Shown here: piece after piece, positions 10,421 through 23,356 of the stretch
Layout of the letters: each line of letters opens with the position of its first letter
Numbering within the stretch: position 1 is the stretch's first letter
Source: Angiostrongylus vasorum
Lineage: Eukaryota > Nematoda > Chromadorea > Rhabditida > Metastrongylidae
Direction: 5' to 3'
DNA: 64,000 nt
NCBI GenBank assembly: GCA_018806985.1
Contig: JADANN010000055.1
Coordinates: 124,001 to 188,000, forward strand
Program-made: the position numbers and the translations under genes
The notes under the pieces: model-generated
Seen by the model: only the letters and a program-made list of their open reading frames with translations
What the model was told of the DNA's origin: nothing
The model's database searches: none

Positions 10421-13400
10421 ATGGACAGTCGGTTAGCAAAGATCACTGGCGGTGCTGCAATCACAGCGACTGTCGCAGGATTCGGAGTTCTGGGAGCTTT
10501 AGTCTGTTCGAGATATTTGAGCTCAGTTCGACGTGAGATTGACGCTCAATCGTACGCAATCGAGATGTTGAGATCTGAAATAAAGATGTTGAGAAGGGAA
10601 TTAGATGAGCTTAGAACCCATAACTGTACTGTCTCACGAACACCAGCGAAGTCTCGCCAGCGATCGCGGTTACAGGTTGAAGGTAAAGCTACCAAGTTTC
10701 TTGTTTAAATTGACAACTTAGTTTACGCTAAGGTGTTTTCTGTTGCCTGGTCGATCTCGGCGCCCATGGCCCACCAAACCCTCCTTCCCTCCGGGGTCGG
10801 TAAATTGCTATCAGACTTGTCTGGGAGGATAGCAGCACAGGCTCGATACATCGGTAGGCCACCGCAAGTCATTGTAAAGGACAGATATGCATTGAATCAC
10901 GTCCAGCGATGCTTAGTAAAATCGAATGCCCTCAGGGATTGATCGAAGCCGAGAGCTTTATCCTTTTTTATACTGCTTATATACTGATTCATAAAAGGAC
11001 GTTTGTAGGTTTCATTACAAATTTCAGCCTTTCTTTTGTTAAGTTATGGAAAAGAAAGGTTATTGGAGAAGAATTGAAGCGCTTTGATATTAATTTTATT
11101 AAGAAACTGGTTTCTTTGGTCTTTATGTAATTGGCGCTTTAACAGCGATATCTAATTCCATGTACTGAGGACATGTGACACTACCTAGTTTTCGACCGAT
11201 TAACGGATGAGTCAATCAGATATGGCGTATGTCGGCCAAAGGTCCACGCTTTCCAAGCGAACTACACCACTTTTAGTTGTACTTTTTCTTACGAGTAAAA
11301 TCTCTGTTTTTCATCCTGTGTACCCTTTAAATACAACATTTGTGTTGTTCTCTGCTTTTTAAACATCAACTCCTGTGTGAGATGAAAAAAAATTCTTCCG
11401 CTATTCGACCACATTACTTCCACTAGTTGGTTTCGCAGTATATTCATTCGAATCCATGTCGTCCTACAACTGTACTCATCAAACCGACTGCAAAGGAAAG
11501 AAGAAGAAAAAATAAGTTAATGTTTTCCGATGAATAGATACAAGGTTGTTAATACAATGTTTATTTTTTACTGTCGTAGCATGACGCGAAATCGTTCTAT
11601 ATACATTCTGTGCGCCAAACTATCGAGGATCAGGTGGGCCGGACACGTAATGCATATGAAGGGCAACCGATGGACAAGAGCCGTTAGTGAATGGATTCCT
11701 CGGGTTGCCAAACACACTGCAGGGAAGACCACCGACCCGATGGTTCTTGGAAACGTATGAAGAAAGATATGATGCTCAACGAGTCCCTAGATTGAACAGA
11801 ACCCACTGCGATACTCTTACATGCGAAAGGGAACAGTGCAAGATTTGCGGGCGCGCAATCTAGTCAACGATCAACGGAACGGTAGGTGATGCAGGTGACG
11901 CGAAATCACATGTACTGTGCGCATCGCAGCATTTCTTGCTTTTAATTAGTTTGCTCGCATCCACCACTCACGAATTGCTTCGAACGTTTTCTTAATATGG
12001 CATCAGTTACTATTCGAAGATTTCTCGTCTTTGTTGCGAATGTCGTTCTATGCTGGTCGACTCCATTCTGCCTGAAGTCTTGAGATAGCTGTGCTCGGGT
12101 GTTCCAGCGTGGATTAGAAGGAGTGATCTTGTCTCCGATCAATTTCCCTATCCCGGAAAGCATGAGTGGGTTGGTGTGTCGGGCCAGCACTTAGGGTAGG
12201 TTGTGCCGTCAGGGCAATGAACGGGATAACTACCATTGCGGTACCCGCTTCCTTGCGTTTCTTGACTAAAGAGTGCAAGAAATGTTAGTTGTAAAAATTG
12301 GGGATTGTAATGTGGGATGTTTTAGGGGTGCAATCTATACAACATCCGTGAAAGGTTCTGCAAGAGAGTTTGGACGATTATATAGTATTTGCAAACTTAC
12401 TTTATGACATTACATTGATGAATGCGCAGTTTTTGCATGCATAAACCTTGTGCTTACTACAAGCCTATCTATTTGGGTTACCTTAGCGATCTACTATTTT
12501 TACTTTCCCGAAGTTTCGATTTTCGATGTAAAAGTACAATAAGCATGCGAGTATCTGCTGTGGAACCAATGCTCGATAATCTCTGTGTTGGATGGAGAAT
12601 CGAATGGCTACAAAAAGGATGGTGGAAAGTCTCTGCTAGAAAAATAAATGAAACAGAGGAAAATGATTAGTGTACGACATCCTTCGTCAGCATTGTGTTA
12701 AATGAGCAAAGAATGAAGTCATGGCATGAAATTTCAAGATTTTTTTGCGTTCGAAAGGGAAGTTATGCGCGAAGGATATCGTAAAGGTGACAGAGAAGTT
12801 GCCAGTGGTTGTTTTGAGACCTACCGTGTTATACGGGATACCAAGATTTTCTGTGAAGCAGTTCGCACAGGTATGAAGTAGGATTGCGGTTATATACTTC
12901 GTGAGGAATCATTCTATCAAAAAACCTGCCATATATGCTCATTTTTGTTAAGAACACCTGGACACATGTCAGTTGTTCAGTAAATATTTATTATGTGTAT
13001 GTTTTAATAGGACAATCTTCATCTTGTTCAGCAGAAGCTGGTGACGGCCCATCAAGGTTATTAGAAGAGAATGTACGTTGGCGAATAAACGGTTATCAAT
13101 CGTTGACGTCTGATGGTGAATACACCGACGCCGAGGATGAATGGTGTGGTACAGTTAGTAACTCATTGACCTCTCTCTAGAGTACTCGTTGCAGTCTAGA
13201 ATTCTTTCTTTTTGCATTTAATCCTTTTTTTAAAAACCTAGGCTTTGAAAAATACCTTGCAGGAATGATGAAGCGGAAGAGCCATCTCAACCACGAGACG
13301 ATCATGTACGCTTATCACCTCTGGTAAGAGAAGTTCTTGCAAAACAACAGATATGTAGCTGGCTGTTTATTTCTAATATTTGCAGTCATTCTGAAGTTAA

Positions 13401-16400
13401 TTTAGCTTTCTAATCTTAACGTAATCACGGCAATGCGTAAGAAAGTAAATGTAAAGCATCGGAAAATGAAAACTTTCAACATTAAATAAGTATGTAATGG
13501 CTCTAGTGGAGTATAACAGTTAAATGAGAACTACTAGAGTCTGTAGTTTTAGCGAAAAAGGTGTACGTTTTGTTTTTCTACCATAATGGAATTTAGCTTT
13601 GTATACAGAAGGTTCTTTTTTACTGTTCTTTGTTCATCGTTCATATTTCGAGTATGGAAGAAGATGAGCAAGCGAAATTTTGTCCGGCTGGAGGTGAACA
13701 AATACATCTTTTTAGTTGTTTCTAGTTGCACTATTTGCATAAAAAACTGGAAAGTCGCCTTTGTTTTCCACAATTTGGAAGGTTTGGATTGTAAAGAGTT
13801 TAGTATTAAAATATTATTTTAGGAAATTTACGTCTTTTGGAAAAAAGTACTCTATGGATATTTCATATTCTTAACTCGTCACATAACTCAAGAATCTCTA
13901 GACATCGAAAAAATTTTCGATAGATTTCGAGAAAACCATAGTGGTCGTGAACGAATTAAGCAAAGTCATGATCTTATAGTGGAGTTTATTAGTTTAAATA
14001 AAAACTACCAGAATTTGTAGAATTGTGGCGAAAATGATTTGTGTTTTCTTACAATGGCATGACGTTAACGCATTTCCAACGGTTTACCGCCTCATCATGG
14101 CTAGGAAGTGTTCTTACGTGTCGTACTGCGATGTATAGCGTGCGAATTCATACCCCATTAGGACCTCCTAAGCTGGAGTTCGGCATTTCCATCAGGAAGC
14201 CCAGCTAAGAATAAGCCAGTACCAGGATCCACCACCGTCCTGCTATCAAACTACTCGCATGGTGGCAAATTCCCCTCTAATCCACAGGAGCTTGTGGTGA
14301 ATACGACCTGCGGCAGACTTTGACTAGGTTGACCTCGGGACTCCAGAGAACCATAGTGACTAAACCAGCAAAACTCCAAAAAAAAAAAACAAGTGGGAGT
14401 TATACTGGGACCAGCACAATCAGTGAAGACGGCCATCCAATATCCATGTAAGTTGACGCATTTCTAGCGTTTTTTTTCCTCGGTGCTGGCATCTCAGACG
14501 GCGAAGCAACTAGTCAATCGAAGTTCGCTCTAGAAGGAAATGATGGTTTTCTGAATGCGTTTTGGTGCTTACGGTTGCCTTTTTCCGTCAAAAAAGTCTT
14601 TATATGCTGGATTTTTTTATTTATTCCACTTTGTTTTTTATTTTTTAACCAGTTGTAGGATTGAAGCTTTAAGAAAATTTAAGACGAAATAGAGATTTAG
14701 ATTGTATTTAAGGCTTAAACTTCGATGTGGATTGATTTCTACGATTAGCAAAGTTTATCGTGAATTGAGATATGCCACTTTAAAGATTCGCTTTGAAATC
14801 TTGCGTTTGTTTCCGAATAACCTAATAAGATGTCTTCTCCGCAGAATGCTTGCTGATGAAGTAGGTACTCGTGTGATTTCACAAATTAGTCTTTGCGAAC
14901 ATTGCAGGTCTTCAATAATGTCGTGCTCAAATGTGAGCGGATATACAGGATATATAAAAATGCTGAGGTATACTCAACATATGTTGTATGGGATTGTATA
15001 CCTGGGTATACCATGGACTGGATTCTCAGAAGTGGTTGGAAGGTGGAAGAGATTTAACAGCGCACACAAGCACTGGAAATGTTCCGGAAACGTGATAGAA
15101 ATATGCAGAAGATTCCAGAGGGATGCATAGAATATGGAGAAGAGAAGTTGTTAACGAAGTACGTAGAGAAACCGGTGGAGGTAGAACAAAAGATGTGGGG
15201 TTTCTTGTCAGGAGGGACAGTTACCTGTTTGAGTTTGGTTCATTTCCAAGCAAATGCATCAAAAATTAGGTGCTGATTACATATGGATATATATGCATTA
15301 GGAGAGGTGGGAGGAAATGTGTTTTATACGTCATGTTTTTTGAAAACTTGGTTTCCCCGTCCGTTCTACAAATTCTTTGTTTTTTGTAAAACTCCCATAA
15401 ATGTTTCCTTTTTTTTTTGAATTATCACGAACTCAAATAAATGCGTCAAAATAATGAATAGCACTTTAATTTCAATACTAAGGAATACCCTTCCAACGGT
15501 TTACCGCCTCGTAGTGGTTGGGAGGTGTTCCTGGGAGTGGGGATGCGATGTACAGCGGGAACATTCATCCCCTCAGTAGGACCTCCCAGTTTGAGGAATC
15601 CGACGTTTTCATTCGAAGGTCCAGCTAAGAGTAAATGACTTGTGTTGGTCCACCGATATATCAAGTCGATGTTTCTATTATCTAAACAAGTCCGGTACCA
15701 ATTTACCGATCACGGAAGGATGGAAGGCTTGTTAAGCCCAGGGTACCAGTTGGAACCAGTGATCTAGTGTATATTACGGGCCTCTGAGCTTTGAGCTAGA
15801 CGCGCTCAAAAACATCAAATTCGCCAAAGATTTATGTTGAAAGGATGAGAACCCTCCATACAATTGTTTGCCGGATGATGATGGCGCTGTGTTTGGCCCG
15901 ATTTGAGTAAACATTTTCTGAACATACCGTCAATGTTGCTATTGATTGCTCTATTTAGAACAAATCTGTAACGTTTTTTGTACACAGGTTTGGCTTTAAA
16001 GTTTTTGAGATAGAATTTATGAACTATGGTCGTTTTATTGAACTTGGGGGGATTTTTTAATTGGGATACCTGTATGAAATAACTTTAGGACAACGATCCT
16101 AGTCTTCTTTTGTTAGTTCACGCGTACACGTTGCTACTTATCATGCTTTTCGTTTGTCTGCAATGATATCTCTCCTATGTCTTGTCATGTTTAGTAGTAA
16201 GAACCGAAATTTTCTCCAAGTAAACCCGAGGATGCAATAGGGTGGAATGTTGAAGTAGCCGTTCTTTGGTTATTCTTATCTGGAAAAGATCTGTGAAGAA
16301 CGTCTGATTTTGTGCACGAGAATTTTTTAGCAAGTGGTGCCTGGCATATGTTTAGTACAGTAGTACTCTTTGGTGCAAAAAATGAGTACTTTCAACTTTG

Positions 16401-19400
16401 AACGGGAGTATCTCAGCTCATATCGAACATCATTCGTTGGCATAGGAACTACTGGCATCACTTTTAGAAGTGAACATTGTTCTTTGTACCGTTTTGAATC
16501 CAGCAAGCACACGGAGAGACATATAATCGTTACTATCTGCTTTTCTTTTCAAACTTTTGTTGTAAAAGGTATGATTGTTCCCTGTTGGTTTGAATTACTC
16601 AAAGGGTAGTGGGTTTTTTTTTTGCTCTGGAGGATGTTCAGCATTTTTGCATGTATCTTTAAATTTGTCATGTTTCTGAGCTTATTAGGAAGAGGTGCTT
16701 TTTAGTACTGAATAAGTCTGAAGGCATAGCAGGGGCCAAGTGCTAATTGGTGTTGGTCGAGCTTTCGAGTCACCATCATTCATTGGTAATTTATCACCCC
16801 TGTGTGCGTTTAAAGTTTTATTTTACAACAATTTGACTTACAATGACTCTGACATCCGATTCTCCTTTCTCTTTTTTTCGACCATTGCTCCTTTAAGCTT
16901 CCGCGAATGTGAACATTCAAGGTCACATTTAAAAAGCGTAGACAGTTTATCTGAATCGGTTCTCCGGAACTACACAACCTCTCGTTTGTTATCGATTTAC
17001 TTTTACACGTTTAGAGTTATATGGAAATTTTGTTAAGAACGTGTTATCGTCGATTTCTTTGATCCTTCGTAGATCAGAAGAGATCGCGCGCGCCAAAAAA
17101 AATCCTGATTTCCGTTCGTGGTCGATTGGGGGGTATTCGTTGCAATACACGTGACTCGTGTTAACCGTCCTTTTCATTTTACAGTTGATTGTTTCGATTT
17201 TCTTTTGTACTTTCTTGTCAGTACATTGCTATGAGAGATTCTAAGACTTGAATCCTTTATATCAAGGACATGTACATATTCGTGGTGGTGGTTTTTTTTG
17301 CTAACTCTAGATAACTTTACGATAATTGCAGGAATTGAGAAATGAGAACTTGAGAGACTTTCTTGCTTTGCTTTAAGAGTGCTTACATTTTTCTCGTATT
17401 AGCTACTATAATTCTCATCATAACTACACTATTTTCAAAGCGCGCCTGTATCGTAGTGGTGCCACACAATACACTTGAGTTGGATCCCACGCCCCAGGTT
17501 TACCAAGCCCTCTATCACTCCGGACTCTATCACAGGTTGGTGCCAGACTTGTCTGGGAGGATAGCAGCACTGATTCGATACATCGGCAGTCGGCAGGCCA
17601 CCGCGAGTCATTTTAAAGGCCAGATGTGCACTCAGTGACCTCTAACGATGTTTACTGAAATCGAATGCATGGCCCATTCCTCGAGAATTCATCAACGCCG
17701 AGAGATTTGTCATTTTTTATCACAGCAATTTTAAATCGTTTTGATATTAAGTTTACAAAAACGAATCAAAGGAAACTCTGAAGCTATGAAATTTGTGGCC
17801 CAAACAGTGCAACGGCTACCACCATAGATGCATTTGTCGACATCGTCGAGTCTGTTGGATGAAATTGTGCTTGTTCAATAGCTTAACTGCTTGAAATATG
17901 GCGTCATTGAAAGAAAAAAACGAAAACGAAAACGAAGATGTTTGCCTTCAGCACAAAATTAAAGTTTAGTCATGGTAGAGTGATACATATTTCTTTTAAA
18001 CTTGTACTTTGTAAATTAAATGAGATATGTTTGTTTAATGTTGAAAGGCTACGATATTTTCAGCCACGTGTCAGTCATATGATTCATATGATCGTGAATG
18101 TTTTGAACGCTGCGCCTTATAATAAGCTGGACAGTTCTATACTAACTACATGATTATCTTCTATTTAGTTTCTGTCTTTTACGTTTTCCACAAGCGAAAT
18201 TACACTTAACAAAGTATTTCGTTCGTATGTAGTTAAGTACTTGTCCGAGTGTAGTCATTTCTCCATTTGGAATGCGATGAGTGCGTGGTTCTTGTTGTTA
18301 TGACAGTAGTGTCTTAGGGAGTTCGAACTATTAATGGTTAAATAGAACATTCCATTAATCGTAAGTAGTTTGTACGAATACTGGAATGATTTCACCCTAA
18401 TCTATTCATTTCGACGTCGACGTGACGGTGAATTTGGTTCCATTTTTTTTCTCGCTCTCACTCCGTGAGAATCATCCTTGTGAGAAAAGACATTTCGGAA
18501 AAACGCCGTGGATTCGTTGTTTTTTGCGTTTCTTATGTTCACGGTTGTAAATGAGCTAAATTAAACCTCATTTCCTTGTGTTCTTTTCATTTTTATTTCA
18601 GACATTTTAATGAGATGTTTTCATTCCACTCCAAAAGTTGATGATGGCGACATTTTCGGAAACGTTCCACACATTCAAAATGAATATCTTTATAGAGGTT
18701 TCAAATGCATTCATTCCAAAAATAATCCAGTATTGTGCTGTCGATTTCTATTCGTATCATTTCTTTATAGATGTCGTTTGTTCAAGACATATGGTATACG
18801 AAGATGTCTGCGAATCCGATTTTTAAGAATTCTTTTTGAAATGAAAAGATGCTTAGATTTTAAGTGGTTTCGCTTTGATGGAACTGAAATTCGCTTAATG
18901 GTTATCGCCAGCGATTCTATGGTCTAACTAACTGATCGTCGACGTTACTATTCTTTTCTGTGCATTGCTGTAGTTGCCTATGTTCTGTTGGATGACAAAA
19001 GCTAGATGTTTTTTTCGAACATCTGACTTGTAAAAAGTTACTTGTTCTTAATGTAGAAGTGTCTTTCAAGTGTTTCTCTTATGGATTTTTGCATGTGTAA
19101 TCGTCGATTTGGCTGACGTGTAGACCATTTTCCTGACGTGGCTGACGTATAGATCGCCATGGAATAACTGTTGTAATGCGTAATTCATCGTGGGGTTTTC
19201 AACTTATCACTTAGTCGATAGCTTCATTAAGAATCCCAATGCTGTTGCTGTCATTCTTCTGTCCAGCTGCGATTTGAAGTTGCTTAACATTTATTTACGG
19301 AAAAAATTACGTATCTATTCCTACGACCGACTTTCTACTAACCTCGGCTTTGATGAAATAGTTCTCGTTATTCTTGTTGAGCAAATACGAGGTGTCACTT

Positions 19401-22400
19401 TTGTCTTTATTCCGTTATAGCTATAGCGGAAAAATAGAGGAAAATATGCGACGAGAGCATTCCTGATGGAACAAATGCCATGGCTCCTGGATTAGGGAAG
19501 GTCGGATCTTCTCGTCGTATGACTTTCCAATTTCTACAGAACACTCCTCAGTTCTTAAAAAGAGGAATTGTTAATCGCATGTCCATTGATACATTGAAGT
19601 TCTCGGCGAAGGCAACCGGCAACACATCACAGCTAACCACCGACTTAAAAGCGCTACGCTAACCTTTTCCATTCTACATTAGCTCTCCCGGACTCCAAAA
19701 TTCCCTATGCAAAAAGTCCACCTCGGATTCTTCTCTGTTAACTCCAAGTTTTATTGGGAAGTATGAAGAGGGAAACAGCTTCGCGACAAGATAACATTAT
19801 TGTCGACTTTCTTCATGCAATTGGTAACACCGCTCAAGTACGGTGGTCGAAGAGATTTTCACAACTATCGCATGGTTTGTTTGCTCAGTTTACCCTATAA
19901 ACTCTTTGTAAAGTTTATTCTACATATTTACCAAAAATTTTATGATTAGCTGAGCAATGGATTAAAACTCTAGTGAAGGCCACAGAAGTTTGTTCCAAAC
20001 GCTATCTTCATGTTGCTTTTATGTTGTCGACTACGAAAAAACGTTGGACAACGACCAAACGAAGGCAATTCTTGGAATGCTCGTCAGCCAATGAGGAGAC
20101 GTGCTACCTAACAAAGTTAGCTTTCTGCTATTGCTCTTGCAACAATACAATACAGCTTTCTTATCCAACCCTTAGATTTGTGACAGGGCATCACCATCTA
20201 GCTATAGCTGTGCATCTCCCCATTGCAGCGTATAATGAAGTTGCTCAATTAGCGAGAAAAAGCATGCACACGGGGAACAGATGCGCTAGGATCATGAAGA
20301 ACCACTAAATGTGCACAAACATTATATTAACATTGGTAAAATTCATTTTTCGTATGCGGCTTTTAATTTCCGTGATCACACCCGATGGCCAGCGTTCTTC
20401 ACGAAAAGCCTAGAAGAAAGGTGTGATGCTCAAACGAGCTCCTAGAGCAAGAGGAACGTACTGGGCTATTCTTGCACGCGACAGGAAAAAATGGAGGATT
20501 TACTGCCGCCCGCTCGAGGCACTCAACGATCAACAGGACTACAGGTGATGCAGGTGACAAGTGAAAATACGTCTGCTTATGTTATACAACACGAAGGAGA
20601 AATTTGTCTGGAAGCAGTGAAGGCACATGCCGAAATTTCAGAGAATCCAAGAACTCATTGACTCTATTACAACCAAGGGCTGTGCAGGCGAGACGAAGGT
20701 CCACTCCTCAATCACATCAAGATTTTCAATGACCATCAGTTTTATTGCTGGTTTCTGTGGTATAAATGGTACATGCCTGATTACGCCTTCGTCATCAGCG
20801 GAAGTTATCGCGTTCTCGACATCCAGAAGAATGCAGTTTAAGGCGAAGTAGACATACTGCTCGTTTAATGAGAAGAATGAGCAACAGATGGACGAAAGGC
20901 GTAGCTGAGTGAACTTCAGGATGGAAGGATGGATCTCATAGGACAATCACCTACAAGAGAGCGGACGCGTATTTATCTTATATCCAGTGGCTGTGTTTGC
21001 GATTGGGAACCATTTATTAATCCAGGCTTTTTTGTCATATAGGTCACCAATGTTTTGACAGATCATCATCGTGGAAGCCGACCAAGCGAGGAAGAAATGG
21101 AAGAAAAATGGGTTGGAATAGCATGTTCGATCCTCACCGCAAACAACTGTGGTCCAAAACTTTGCAATATCTCAGCATCATTGTGACTATATTTAAACTC
21201 ACTGAGTTCTGTGGTTGTTTCACAGTCGTACTATAATAATTTGATGTAGGTGGACTTGAAATTGGAACAGATTGATCAAAAACCAGCCACTTTTCTTCAC
21301 TCGTTAAGGTCATCTACCTGTAACTCGCCAACTTGCGCAGTGGTATTTCACGGATCCTTAGTCAGAAGGTGAATAAGTGGAAATGTGAAACTCCTTCCTA
21401 TTCTTCTCACCTTGCAGACTACCACTTTTAAAAATATCCATACAACTTTGTTAATTGTGGAACCACTTAAAAATCAACTCCGTGTTAAAGCAGCATTTCA
21501 AATTTGCCTCTACGCTGGTACTCTAGACTTCAGCGAGAATAAATTTCCACGAATTATTGTCACTTCCATAATCTAATGGATTGTTTTGAATGGAAATTTT
21601 TTTTTTCGACGGAGCGATCAGTTGTTATATTCACCACTTTTTGAATGACCTAATAGTGTTTGTGTACTTTCTGTTCGTGCCCTTGTCACCACTAATTCAG
21701 TAATGGTCAATTCCTGTGCACTCATATACTTCTGTTTACTAAATTTGTAGTCTTCTTGTTTTAACGTGATATAGTTGATGCTTATTTTTTCATCATTTTT
21801 ACTCGATCCATTCATCTTTCGAGTTTTGACTATTCTAAAATATTGATCTTCTTATCGATAAATGCTGTCCTTCATGTTATCAGTAGCGCCCTTAGATACG
21901 TTCTCTTCATCTGGCCGTACTTGTTCTTGCATTTCCTACTACTGACAGATTATATAACAGCAATGGTGAGTTTCATCTGAATTTAAGAGAGGTGTTTTCT
22001 GTACAGTTTTACTGATTTCTTCGTATATCCTAATACTAGTCACTCATCATAACGATGAAAGAAACATGACTGAGAAGAGATTTTGAAACCTTGATATATA
22101 CTTAGTCGGTGCAAAATATTGAATATTCTTGCAGGTACCAAGTAAAGAGAACTGTGGTTGGTTCTCATTCTTGCAGACCAAACTTTTTTTCTTATCAAAA
22201 AACGAAAAAAGTTTAGCCTAGCCTTTTGCGTTCATACCTCTTTCCTAGAACTTCTAATTTGTACAAGAAATTTCAGTCTTTTGCCGAAGTCGACAAGTTC
22301 TTCAATACTGAAAATGTGCGACAAGGCTTTGATATATTGAAAAAGGTGAGTCGTTTTTTGTTTTTCGTTGACTTATCGATGCAGAATATTACGGAGGTTC

Positions 22401-23249
22401 TGTTGAAGAACTAGCTTTGTTCAATATGCATTTTCTTCTATCATATGTTGGTAAAGTGTGCAAGCTTTTAGATTCTTCCAATTCTAATAGCTATAACCTG
22501 AGGGTTCTATTTCAATACTTAGGACGTTGTGAATAACGTGTTTTCTTTGTGAGTACTGTTGATTTAGCTCGGTGGGAACGAAGATTTGGCACATTATTTG
22601 TAATGAAGGAAAAATATTTTCTGAAAGCTTTGTATACACATTTCCTTAGGAATTCTCAAACATAGGCAGTACATTGGGGAACAGCATGGTGTCCTATTGG
22701 GCGAAGTCCGAGTTCTTGTGTGAGGTTCTTGTTCGAAATGCGAGCCCTGGCGTAAGAAAAGAGGAAAAGAGGACGAAAAAAACCATTCACTAGCTCTAGA
22801 AAGTTGAAGTTCCATCTTGTAAGAACAAAAGGGCTTGACTTTGACAAAGAACTGTAAATTTAAGCGCTTTAAACAAATTACTGGGAAAAAGTGGGTAGAA
22901 GTTAAGCGGCTGTTGTGCTCTGTCACCTGTGAATTGAATTCGACTCACGTCTACGCGAATGTGACGAAAGCCTTCAATTTTAACGGGAACTAACTAAGAA
23001 TAAGTGTTTGAAAGTGTTTGACAAGTTTTTGAAATATCATGGTATACAAGAGTTATAAATTCAGCGTTTTCATGATGGCGATAAGTCCGCTGAAGTACTA
23101 TGGCGTCTCGCCAAGTTCTGTCACGAGCTTGCATGTCGTACTTCTGACAAATCAAAGAAGAAGGAACTAATCTTTGAAGGTGATTTTTTACTGCGTAGCA
23201 ACTGATATTTAACATAACTATGATTATGCATTGTTGACAGGGTTGGATT

Positions 23250-23303
<54 letters not shown>

Positions 23304-23312
23304 AAAATATAA

Positions 23313-23356
<44 letters not shown>

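Noticed and set aside
14702..15130. 142-codon open frame in RMDN intron 3
   Set aside because: Begins at a TTG, has no recognisable domain and no repeat-family support.
19480..19662. Small + strand frame near the LINE fragment
   Set aside because: It may be LINE-derived but no motif could be identified, so it is not annotated as a gene.
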